A stretch of DNA of 5,971 bases from NCBI GenBank assembly GCA_934307185.1, contig CAKRCJ010000147.1, forward strand, positions 1-5,971. Direction: 5' to 3'. This DNA comes from an uncultured Roseburia sp. GTDB lineage: Bacteria > Bacillota > Clostridia > Lachnospirales > Lachnospiraceae. The notes beneath the pieces are model-generated. The model ran no database searches and was not told where the DNA came from. It saw only the letters and a program-made list of their open reading frames with translations. Of the stretch, positions 1-5,971 are shown in pieces. The translations under genes were made by a program, and so were the position numbers. Positions within the stretch are counted from its first letter, which is position 1; each line of letters begins with the position of its first letter.

Positions 1-1
1 C

Positions 2-469
2 GCCGGAGCTGGTCTTGGAAGTGCAGATGCTATGTGGGGGCAGGCTGGTTATGACAGTGTATCTTCTGGTGCTGGCATTACCTTGCAGATTGGTGCAAAT
101 GAAGGTCAGACCATGAGTTTCTCTATCGATGACATGAGTGCAAGAGCACTTGGCGTAGATGGCAACAAAGTTGATTTAAGCACACAGTCTGGCGCACAGA
201 AAGCAACTGATACCATTGATGCAGCAATCAAGAAAGTATCTGCACAGCGTGGTAAAATGGGTGCGATCCAGAATCGTCTGGAGCACACTATCAGCAACCT
301 TGATACAGCAGCAGAGAATACCCAGACTGCAGAGTCCCGTATCCGTGATACAGATATGGCAGAAGAGATGGTTGAGTACAGCAAGAACAACATTCTTGCA
401 CAGGCAGGTCAGTCTATGCTTGCACAGGCAAACCAGTCTACTCAGGGTGTACTTTCTCTGTTACAGTAA
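2..469 (+). CDS. Flagellin, C-terminal part (5' end outside window)
   Basis: Filament subunit of the flagellum, exported by the flagellar type III apparatus and polymerised outside the cell. The reading frame is already open at base 2 and gives 155 residues before the TAA at 467-469; an internal ATG at 32 is not the real start. What is visible is the end of the D1 domain and the C-terminal D0 helix. The family signatures are GAIQNRLEHTISNL, then ESRIRDTDMAEEMV, then NNILAQAGQSMLAQANQ and the terminal GVLSLLQ, which align with the conserved C-terminus of Salmonella FliC. The N-terminal D0/D1 and any variable D2/D3 region are off the left edge, as is the promoter. Codon choice looks biased (nearly all Gln as CAG, many GCA, GGT and CGT), which fits a highly expressed gene. 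A strong terminator follows, so this is the last gene of its transcript. Identity is near certain; which flagellin paralogue it is cannot be told. Confidence 0.96.
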   Translation, partial: AGAGLGSADAMWGQAGYDSVSSGAGITLQIGANEGQTMSFSIDDMSARALGVDGNKVDLSTQSGAQKATDTIDAAIKKVSAQRGKMGAIQNRLEHTISNLDTAAENTQTAESRIRDTDMAEEMVEYSKNNILAQAGQSMLAQANQSTQGVLSLLQ

Positions 470-494
470 AAATTATATATTGTGCTGCAATACG

Positions 495-525
495 AAAAAT
501 GGGACTCCGTCTGGAGTCCTTTTTT
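495..525 (+). terminator. Intrinsic terminator of the flagellin gene
   Basis: A perfect 7-bp GC-rich stem, GGACTCC (502-508) and GGAGTCC (513-519), closes a four-base GTCT loop and is followed directly by six T residues (520-525). An A-run at 495-499 can extend the pairing into the T-run. It starts 25 bases after the flagellin stop codon, the classic position for Rho-independent termination, and separates the flagellin transcript from the next gene. Confidence 0.93.
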
Positions 526-547
526 CGTGTATAAATTAACAGATGTG

Positions 548-561
548 CGAAAACGTTTCCG
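548..561 (+). promoter_or_regulatory. Possible catabolite-responsive (cre-like) operator
   Basis: The 14-base imperfect palindrome CGAAAACGTTTCCG is centred on the CpG at 554-555. Six of its seven arm positions pair; the exception is A550 with C559. It resembles LacI/CcpA-family operators and differs at one specified position from the clostridial CcpA core as I recall it (GAAAANGTTTTC). It lies between the -35 and -10 regions of the predicted promoter of the next gene, where a bound repressor would block RNA polymerase. The call rests on sequence resemblance only. Confidence 0.35.
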
Positions 562-564
562 GTA

Positions 565-573
565 TGTTATACT
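565..573 (+). promoter_or_regulatory. Extended -10 promoter of the pseudouridine synthase gene
   Basis: TGTTATACT carries the TG extension (565-566) and a TATACT -10 hexamer (568-573, five of six matches to TATAAT). No good -35 is present 16 to 18 bases upstream, which is common for extended -10 promoters. Transcription would start near base 580 and give a leader of about 29 bases. It lies after the flagellin terminator, so the downstream gene needs its own promoter. Confidence 0.6.
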
Positions 574-608
574 AACAGCAAATCAGATGGAACGAGGAGC
601 GTTTATTT

Positions 609-1262
609 ATGGAGATTAATATTTTATATGAAGATGAATACATTATCGTCTGTGAAAAGCCGGCAGGAGTTGCCACACAGACGAAAAGACTCGGACAGGC
701 AGATATGGAGAGCTTGTTAAAAAATTACCGTGTGGGGAAAGGTGAGACACCTTATATCGGAGTGGTACACCGCCTTGACCAGCCGGTACGGGGCGTGATG
801 GTATTTGCGAAGACAAAAGAGGCGGCAGCCGGTTTAAGCAGACAGGTACAGTCGAAAATGGCAGATAAATTCTATTATGCGCTGACAGACGGAGTGCCGG
901 AAAAGAAAAAAGGCACACTTGAAAACTATCTGCTTAGGGATGGAAAAACAAACACATCGAAGGTTGTCAGTAAAACAACAGAAGGAGCAAAATTGGCGAG
1001 ACTGGATTATGAAGTGCTTGCACAGAACAAAACAAATGCAATCCTCCGGGTGCAGCTTGATACCGGACGGCATCATCAGATAAGGGTGCAGCTTTCCAAT
1101 GCAGGAATTCCAATTGCCGGGGATACAAAATACAACTTTAAGGCTGCAATGGAAAGAGGTCAGTATGGACTCGCCCTCTGCGCTTACAAAATCGGATTTA
1201 AGCATCCGGAAACACATAAAAAAATGGAATTTGAGATTCCTATGCCATTTTCCATCAATTAG
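609..1262 (+). CDS. RluA-family pseudouridine synthase (RNA target unknown)
   Basis: Cytoplasmic enzyme that isomerises a uridine in rRNA or tRNA to pseudouridine. The 217-residue protein consists of the catalytic domain only; the S4 RNA-binding domain found in RluC and RluD (roughly 300 residues) is absent. Visible motifs are the N-terminal [14 protein letters not shown] (8-21); the catalytic loop [18 protein letters not shown] (52-69) with the expected catalytic Asp at 57; the family Tyr in KFYYAL (87-92); [11 protein letters not shown] (152-162) followed by GIPIAGD (166-172); and the closing [13 protein letters not shown] (190-202). The loop departs from the common HRLDxxTSG form, having QPVRG after the Asp. 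The start is supported by GAGGAG at 594-599, nine bases before the ATG. It has its own promoter and is preceded by the flagellin terminator. Distribution of motifs suggests a TruC/RluA-like single-domain subgroup, but which RNA and position it modifies cannot be read from sequence. Confidence 0.92.
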   Translation: MEINILYEDEYIIVCEKPAGVATQTKRLGQADMESLLKNYRVGKGETPYIGVVHRLDQPVRGVMVFAKTKEAAAGLSRQVQSKMADKFYYALTDGVPEKKKGTLENYLLRDGKTNTSKVVSKTTEGAKLARLDYEVLAQNKTNAILRVQLDTGRHHQIRVQLSNAGIPIAGDTKYNFKAAMERGQYGLALCAYKIGFKHPETHKKMEFEIPMPFSIN

Positions 1263-1266
1263 TTTG

Positions 1267-1300
1267 AAAAATTTAGCAAACTTTGCGAAAATAGTCGAAA
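1267..1300 (+). other. Helically phased A-tracts upstream of the chemoreceptor promoter
   Basis: Runs of A occur at 1267-1271, 1278-1280, 1288-1291 and 1298-1300, with centres about 10, 10.5 and 9.5 bases apart, matching the DNA helical repeat. They sit directly upstream of the -35 hexamer at 1306. Phased A-tracts are known to bend DNA and AT-rich upstream DNA can contact the RNA polymerase alpha subunit (UP element). That they raise transcription here is inference. Confidence 0.45.
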
Positions 1301-1305
1301 TAAGT

Positions 1306-1334
1306 CTGACAAATAGAAAGAAATATGTTAAAAT
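1306..1334 (+). promoter_or_regulatory. Sigma-A promoter of the chemoreceptor gene
   Basis: CTGACA (1306-1311, five of six to TTGACA) is separated by exactly 17 bases from TAAAAT (1329-1334, five of six to TATAAT). Transcription should begin near 1341, leaving a leader of about 22 bases that contains the ribosome site. I did not see a convincing SigD (sigma-28) promoter, so expression may follow the housekeeping sigma factor rather than the flagellar cascade. Confidence 0.75.
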
Positions 1335-1362
1335 AAACAAAAAACAGCGTAGGGAGAGCCAT

Positions 1363-3141
1363 ATGAATAACATTAAAGTAAAAACAAAGTTAATCATTGT
1401 AATGCTTACAGCAATGGCAGCACTAATATTGTGTACAGTTGTTTCTAACGTGAGCATGTCAGGAATGGGAGAAGACGCATTGACGATTATTGAGGATGAC
1501 ATGCGGACTTCCTATGATGAGCAGATTAAGTATCAGGTAGATAATGTGCTATCACTCTGTCAGACGATTTATAATAAGTGCGAAGCAGGGGAATATACAT
1601 TAGAGGAAGCCAAAAAGCTTGCGGCAGATGAAATCAGGGAGCTGCGTTACGGCAATGGCGGGTATTTCTGGGTAGATACTTATGATGGTACGAATGTAGT
1701 CCTTCTTGGTAATGATACAGAGGGCACAAACAGAATTGATGCAGTAGATGCCAATGGATATGCTTATATGCAGGGAATTATCAGTGCAGGAAAGCAGGAG
1801 GACGGCGGATATACAGATTATGAATATCCGAGAGAGGGTGAGACAGAGCCATCACCGAAGCGTGCTTACAGCAAAGCATTTGAGCCATTTGGCTGGGTAA
1901 TCGGAACCGGTAATTACACAGATGATATTGATGAAGATGTAGCATCTGTTGCACATGATTTCCAGGCTTATGTAAGTTTAAGCAGAGCAAAACTTATCAG
2001 TGCGGCAGTAATTATGGAAATAATATTAGTTGTACTGCTTATATTAATTGCAATAAGCATTACGAAACCATTACAGAAATGTCTTACCTATATCCATGCG
2101 ATGGAGCAGGGAGATTTTTCACAGGTGTTTGACAAAAATCTGACAAAGAGAAAAGACGATTTTGGACAGCTTGCAGACTCCTTAGAGACAATGCGTTCTG
2201 AGATGAACAGCCTGATTGGGGAGGTAAAAGCCGAAGCAATCGAGATTACCAATATGGTACAGGATATTGATAACAATGTACAGGAGCTTGATGACCAGAT
2301 TGAGAATGTATCTGCTACAACAGAGGAGCTTGCAGCCGGAATGGAAGAGACTGCGGCATCCTCCGAAGAGATGAATGCGATGTCTCATGAGATTGAGAGT
2401 GCTGCAAAGAGCATTGCAACACGTTCACAGGATGGTGCACTTGAAGCAGATGCTATCAGAGACCGTGCGGTTCAGATTAAACAGGATACCGATGAGAATG
2501 ATAAGCGTACAAGGGAAATTCATCAGGAGATTGATGCACGTCTGACGAAAGCACTTGAGGATATTAAGATTGTAGACCAGATTAGTGTACTGGCAGAGTC
2601 CATTATGGATATTACCGGCCAGACAAACTTACTTGCATTAAATGCTTCCATTGAAGCTGCCAGAGCAGGGGAGGCAGGAAAAGGCTTTGCGGTAGTCGCA
2701 GATGAAATCAGGGTTCTTGCAGAGCAGTCTAAAGCCGCCGTATCACATATCCAGGAAGTTACAGAGAACGTAACGGCAGCGGTTGATAATCTTGCACAAG
2801 ACTCCAAGAAACTGTTAGAGTTTGTCGGAACAGATGTTGTACAGAGCTTAGAGGGATTTTCCGATATGGCGAACTCTTATAATAGTGATGCTGCCAATGT
2901 AGACTCTCTTGTTACAGATTTCTCCGCAGCATCCGAGCAGTTACTGGCATCGATTAATGGTGTCATGGATGCAATTACAGAAGTCAGCAAGACAGCTACA
3001 GAAGGTGCAACAGGAACTTCAGATATCGCAGAGAAGATATCTGTTGCAGGAATTAAAACGTCTCAGATTAAGGATAAAGCTATCATAACACATGAGTCGG
3101 CAGAGAAATTACAGAAGAATGTAGAAAAGTTTATTGTGTAA
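1363..3141 (+). CDS. Methyl-accepting chemotaxis protein with sCache_2 sensor
   Basis: Transmembrane chemoreceptor that senses an extracellular small molecule and controls the CheA-CheW kinase complex. It has 592 residues. TM1 is about 9-29; a periplasmic-side/extracellular single-Cache (sCache_2) domain spans about 45-195, with the family pattern [11 protein letters not shown] (99-109), DANGYAYMQ (129-137), and [16 protein letters not shown] (175-190); TM2 is about 210-233; HAMP starts at SITKPLQ (232-238). The cytoplasmic coiled-coil signal domain follows, with methylation-type sites around [16 protein letters not shown] (318-333) and SAASEQL (521-527). The hairpin tip is about 415-450, including [19 protein letters not shown] and VVADEIR. 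No CheR-binding pentapeptide ends the protein. The start at 1363 follows GGGAGAG (1352-1358); an in-frame ATG at 1099 would overlap the preceding gene by 164 bases and bury TM1, so it is rejected. sCache_2 receptors often bind organic acids, but the ligand here is unknown. Confidence 0.96.
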   Translation: MNNIKVKTKLIIVMLTAMAALILCTVVSNVSMSGMGEDALTIIEDDMRTSYDEQIKYQVDNVLSLCQTIYNKCEAGEYTLEEAKKLAADEIRELRYGNGGYFWVDTYDGTNVVLLGNDTEGTNRIDAVDANGYAYMQGIISAGKQEDGGYTDYEYPREGETEPSPKRAYSKAFEPFGWVIGTGNYTDDIDEDVASVAHDFQAYVSLSRAKLISAAVIMEIILVVLLILIAISITKPLQKCLTYIHAMEQGDFSQVFDKNLTKRKDDFGQLADSLETMRSEMNSLIGEVKAEAIEITNMVQDIDNNVQELDDQIENVSATTEELAAGMEETAASSEEMNAMSHEIESAAKSIATRSQDGALEADAIRDRAVQIKQDTDENDKRTREIHQEIDARLTKALEDIKIVDQISVLAESIMDITGQTNLLALNASIEAARAGEAGKGFAVVADEIRVLAEQSKAAVSHIQEVTENVTAAVDNLAQDSKKLLEFVGTDVVQSLEGFSDMANSYNSDAANVDSLVTDFSAASEQLLASINGVMDAITEVSKTATEGATGTSDIAEKISVAGIKTSQIKDKAIITHESAEKLQKNVEKFIV

Positions 3142-3149
3142 AATGTGTA

Positions 3150-3165
3150 TGCCGGATACACGGCA
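3150..3165 (+). repeat. Small stem-loop in the receptor/GGDEF intergenic gap
   Basis: TGCCG (3150-3154) and CGGCA (3161-3165) can pair around the six-base loop GATACA. It sits in the 41-base gap between the chemoreceptor stop and the next start. No T-run follows, so it is not an intrinsic terminator; the next bases lead into the ribosome site AAGGGG (3172-3177). It could be a processing or stability element, or chance. Confidence 0.3.
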
Positions 3166-3182
3166 GATTACAAGGGGCATAG

Positions 3183-5971
3183 ATGATTAACAAATATTAT
3201 AATGGGGTAATAGAACAGGTTATGAGCGGTATTGGGAGTACCGCTCATAACAGTATATTGGTAAGATATAGCAACGATTTTTCCATATGGGAGTTAGAAA
3301 GTGTCGACAGATTAAAAGACCAGGATGACGTTTTCTTTGCGTGTCATGAATTTTCTTATAATGAGATAGCGGAGGGATATGAACCATATCTTTCCATTAT
3401 ACGCCAGATGTTTGCAAAGTATGGAAACGGGACATTAAAACAGTTTATGGAGGACTGTGATGTTTACAGGTTACACCAGCCGGTTTTTGAAAGCTATTTT
3501 GAGAAGGGCTTTTGTAAGAGAACAGAAGATATTCTTGTAGATGAAGTAGAGTATGAGCAGGAGTGTATGCGAAACTCTATTGTAGCCATGCTTTTAAAGC
3601 TTGCAGACTGTCATCCGCTCGTGATTGTATTGAACCGTTTTCAGCTTGCAGCAAAAAGCACGATGGAATTGACCGCGCAGCTTTTGACAAAAGAAAATAA
3701 AAATCTGGGAATTATTCTCGGGGTAAATGATATCCAGACCATTCCGGAGTTTATGCATGCGGAGTGGGATGCTATCTATGAGTGTATGGATGACCGGAAT
3801 ATGATATACCATATCGGCAATGCGAACCGAAAAAAGGAGCTGGATGAGATAGATGCCTATTCCAATTATGAGAGCGACGAAGGCTTCAGGAAACTGAATA
3901 ATCTGGCACAGTTTCTTGATCTTGACCAGGCTTATCATCACCTTACACAGATTGAACGAAGAATAAAATTTGATAATTTTAAGATTTCAGACGAAAAAAG
4001 ATATCATTTGCTGTTAATACAGATTATGGTATCCGTGTTAAAAAGAGACATTGCCAAGGCACTTGAGACTTGTGAAGATTTGGGCAAAATAAAAAATCTG
4101 GAGAGGGAAGGAACTTTTTACTATAATTTCTGGCTTGCAACGTCCTGCATGTATCTTGGAAAGTTAGATGAAGCAATGATTTATGCAAAAAGGGCAGAAG
4201 ATTGCGGGAAAGAGCTTGACAATGACTTCTTTATGTTCAAATCGGAGCTGTTAAAAGCGCAGATACAGATGTCCGGCTGGTGCAACATTTTCTTTTGTGC
4301 ACAGGATATTGAAATCAGCGACAAACTGATTGAAAAGCTTAACCAGTACAATTACAAAAATCACCTTGCACATATTTATATTTATGCCTATGACAACAAA
4401 CCGGAGATTGTGGCAAAAGCATACCGCTCGGAAGCATTCCTTATTTATTTCAGTAAAGGAGTGGCATTGGCAAAAGAGATTGGAAACGAGCAGCTTATAA
4501 GCACAGCGTACCGCAAAAACATTATGATTGCATCGACAAACGGGGCATATGAGGTTTCACTTTTATATTCTATCCGTACTTACGAGTCCATGAAAAATGT
4601 AAACAGCGTGGAAGGTGGAAGAATATATTCCGGAATTGCGTATAATTTATGTGCAATGGGTGAAAATGAGAAAGCACAGGATTATTACAACAAAGCAATA
4701 AAGATATTATGTAAACTTAGAAAACCGGAGGATATTGCAGAAGTACAGTATAATATGTCCTTAAACTGCATTATGTTAGGGGAATACGCAAAAGCGCAGG
4801 ATTATCTGACACAGTGCATGAAAGCAATCGAAAAGCTTCATTTAAACAGCCTGCGTGTATGCAATCTGTCCAAGCTTTACGGGCTTTTTGCATTAGTTTC
4901 CATTTTGCAGGGAAACAGGTTTAACTGTGAAAGATACCTTTATAACTGCAAACAGTTTTTAAAGTATATTTTTGAAAAAGAAAAGACCGACAGTAATTTT
5001 GCAATTGTTCATGATTATGCAAAAGCAGATGATGATATGTTTCTTTACACCTTTTCACAGGCACTTTTGTGCCGCTATGAGGGAGAAGACGAGGAGGCTG
5101 TCAGGCTTTTTGAAAAAGCAGAGGTTTACTTAAAAAGAGCCGAAGGCAACCAGTTTTTCAGCTATGCATTATTTCGGAAAAGCAGAATGGCATGCTTTAA
5201 GGCTACCGGACGGGAGATATTATACGAGCAGGAAGCATTTATTTTAAAACAGTATGAAGAAACCCACCATATGATGTTTGGGGAATATGCAAAAAGTATG
5301 TCAGAACTTTTACCGCCGGTGGATGAGTCTGACGGGAATGAAGTTTCCATTACAGAAATTGAAGAACTTTTAAAACAGGAGAGCGTCGAGCGGGCATATA
5401 AGAGTAAAAAAGAACAGCTTGATTTTATCTCTATCTGGCAGAAGCTCATCGATGTAAATGGTATTTCTGCAAAAGAAATGCTCAATATGGTAATGAAAAC
5501 CTTCTTAAACCATTTTGACGTTGACCGGGCGGTTTATATCCGGTATGACGAGAGAACACCACAGGTGCTTTATAATGACACGGAAAAGGAAGTGACACCG
5601 GAGGTTGTAAAGACGATAGAAAAAGCCATGCGGAAAAATCCGGGCGGATTTGTTGTATCCAAAATCAGCAGTAACTACACAGAGCATCAGGATGTTACCT
5701 CTATTTTCGGGGATGATGATGTATGCTCCATGGTTGCTATACCGTTTTTTAATAATGCAAGAATAGAAAATATATTTATTACTTATGTTTTGATGAAGGA
5801 TAACTGGCATACTTCGGTAAACCGTTACATGTTAGATGAGGATGACCTTAACTGCTATCAGCTATTATTCCGTGAGGTACGTTATGCGCTTAACCGGCTG
5901 GATGCGTATGATAAGATTTATGAGATGAATACCAGACTATATATGTCGGCGGTAACGGACCAGCTCACGGG
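3183..5971 (+). CDS. Large TPR-GAF-GGDEF signalling protein, probable diguanylate cyclase (3' end outside window)
   Basis: Predicted cytoplasmic protein; 929 full codons are present and the frame is open at the right edge. Order of parts: residues about 20-215 resemble a STAND/AAA-type ATPase without usable nucleotide motifs (see findings); about 240-710 is helical and TPR-like, with clear repeats at 312-347, 478-512, 519-554 and 620-652 (for example the pattern Y.LG.LDEAM.YAKRAE); about 743-905 looks like a GAF domain; a helix then leads to SAVTDQLTG (922-930), the standard opening of a GGDEF domain (tDpLTGL.NR). If that domain is active it makes c-di-GMP; the GG(D/E)EF active site, I-site and any EAL domain lie outside the window. 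The start at 3183 has AAGGGG five bases upstream and an in-frame TAG at 3180-3182, so no N-terminal extension is possible. It has no signal peptide or membrane segment. It is 41 bases behind the chemoreceptor with no terminator between, suggesting one operon. The TPR region probably binds a partner protein, and the GAF domain a ligand or partner, both unknown. Confidence 0.85.
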   Translation, partial: MINKYYNGVIEQVMSGIGSTAHNSILVRYSNDFSIWELESVDRLKDQDDVFFACHEFSYNEIAEGYEPYLSIIRQMFAKYGNGTLKQFMEDCDVYRLHQPVFESYFEKGFCKRTEDILVDEVEYEQECMRNSIVAMLLKLADCHPLVIVLNRFQLAAKSTMELTAQLLTKENKNLGIILGVNDIQTIPEFMHAEWDAIYECMDDRNMIYHIGNANRKKELDEIDAYSNYESDEGFRKLNNLAQFLDLDQAYHHLTQIERRIKFDNFKISDEKRYHLLLIQIMVSVLKRDIAKALETCEDLGKIKNLEREGTFYYNFWLATSCMYLGKLDEAMIYAKRAEDCGKELDNDFFMFKSELLKAQIQMSGWCNIFFCAQDIEISDKLIEKLNQYNYKNHLAHIYIYAYDNKPEIVAKAYRSEAFLIYFSKGVALAKEIGNEQLISTAYRKNIMIASTNGAYEVSLLYSIRTYESMKNVNSVEGGRIYSGIAYNLCAMGENEKAQDYYNKAIKILCKLRKPEDIAEVQYNMSLNCIMLGEYAKAQDYLTQCMKAIEKLHLNSLRVCNLSKLYGLFALVSILQGNRFNCERYLYNCKQFLKYIFEKEKTDSNFAIVHDYAKADDDMFLYTFSQALLCRYEGEDEEAVRLFEKAEVYLKRAEGNQFFSYALFRKSRMACFKATGREILYEQEAFILKQYEETHHMMFGEYAKSMSELLPPVDESDGNEVSITEIEELLKQESVERAYKSKKEQLDFISIWQKLIDVNGISAKEMLNMVMKTFLNHFDVDRAVYIRYDERTPQVLYNDTEKEVTPEVVKTIEKAMRKNPGGFVVSKISSNYTEHQDVTSIFGDDDVCSMVAIPFFNNARIENIFITYVLMKDNWHTSVNRYMLDEDDLNCYQLLFREVRYALNRLDAYDKIYEMNTRLYMSAVTDQLT
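3219..3251 (+). repeat. Perfect 13-bp inverted repeat within codons 13-23 of the GGDEF gene
   Basis: The arms GTTATGAGCGGTA (3219-3231) and TACCGCTCATAAC (3239-3251) are exact reverse complements separated by TTGGGAG. As RNA this would be a stable hairpin beginning 36 bases after the first base of the start codon. It is not followed by a T-run, so it is not a normal terminator. It could modulate translation or act as a DNA operator. The repeat itself is directly visible; its function is unknown. Confidence 0.85.

Noticed and set aside
478..492. TATTG/CAATA inverted repeat just after the flagellin stop
   Set aside because: The five-base AT-rich stem is probably chance; the real terminator is the GC-rich hairpin at 502-519.
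1261..1282. AGTTTG/CAAACT inverted repeat overlapping the pseudouridine synthase stop codon
   Set aside because: A six-base AT-rich stem with a ten-base loop and no following T-run is too weak to call a terminator.
1293..1299. AGTCGAA resembling a Spo0A box (TGTCGAA)
   Set aside because: There is one mismatch in a seven-base core, the site lies inside the phased A-tract region, and no second box or sporulation context is present.
1099..1362. In-frame ATG 264 bases upstream of the chosen chemoreceptor start
   Set aside because: It would overlap the pseudouridine synthase by 164 bases, include the promoter as coding sequence and place 88 unrelated residues before TM1. The ATG at 1363 has a good ribosome site and is followed directly by a typical N-terminal membrane segment.
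834..1502. Long open frame on the minus strand (222 codons)
   Set aside because: It runs antisense across the end of the pseudouridine synthase, the promoter gap and the start of the chemoreceptor. The translation is rich in Cys, Phe and Ile and shows no family motif.
3006..3048. Nested inverted repeats in the chemoreceptor 3' end: TGCAACAG/CTGTTGCA and CAGATATC/GATATCTG
   Set aside because: The two 8-bp pairings share bases and could be alternative structures, but repeats this short are expected by chance in 6 kb, and GATATC is self-complementary. There is no T-run and no regulatory position.
3142..3182. Possible c-di-GMP riboswitch before the GGDEF gene
   Set aside because: The gap is only 41 bases, too short for the aptamer, and the conserved riboswitch core is not seen here or in the 1263-1362 leader.
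3594..3941. Minus-strand open frames inside the GGDEF gene (also 5162-5485 and 5505-5810)
   Set aside because: They lie wholly within a strongly supported + strand gene, have no recognisable motifs and look like shadows of its codon pattern.

Overview
The window reads as a motility and signalling neighbourhood from a low-GC, flagellated, anaerobic Firmicute, most likely a Lachnospiraceae of the Roseburia/Agathobacter/Lachnospira/Butyrivibrio type. That placement is inferred from the flagellin C-terminus (ending in QSTQGVLSLLQ), the clostridial style of the chemoreceptor signalling domain and the AT-rich codon use. No rRNA or other taxonomic marker is present, so genus is not settled.

Layout, all genes on the + strand: (1) bases 2-469, the 3' end of a flagellin gene, closed by a strong intrinsic terminator (495-525). 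(2) 526-608, a short promoter region with an extended -10 element and a catabolite-operator-like palindrome lying across the spacer. (3) 609-1262, a compact RluA-family pseudouridine synthase. (4) 1263-1362, a 100-base promoter region with a good sigma-A promoter preceded by A-tracts repeating every ten bases. (5) 1363-3141, a complete membrane chemoreceptor (sCache_2 - HAMP - MCP signal domain). (6) 3183-5971, the first 929 codons of a very large cytoplasmic protein with a degenerate STAND/AAA-like N-terminus, a long TPR region, a GAF domain and the first residues of a GGDEF (diguanylate cyclase) domain. It runs off the right edge.

How they fit: flagellin is the filament, the chemoreceptor feeds the CheA/CheY switch, and the last protein is probably a c-di-GMP enzyme, the class of messenger that usually opposes motility. 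The chemoreceptor and the GGDEF protein are 41 bases apart with no terminator between them and are probably co-transcribed. The pseudouridine synthase has its own promoter and looks like a bystander.

The two most unusual items are in the last gene. One is a perfect 13-bp inverted repeat with a 7-base loop occupying exactly codons 13-23. The other is an N-terminal domain with the outline of a STAND/AAA ATPase in which both Walker motifs are eroded. There are no gene-free stretches over 300 bases, and I saw no tRNA, rRNA, CRISPR array, insertion sequence or riboswitch.
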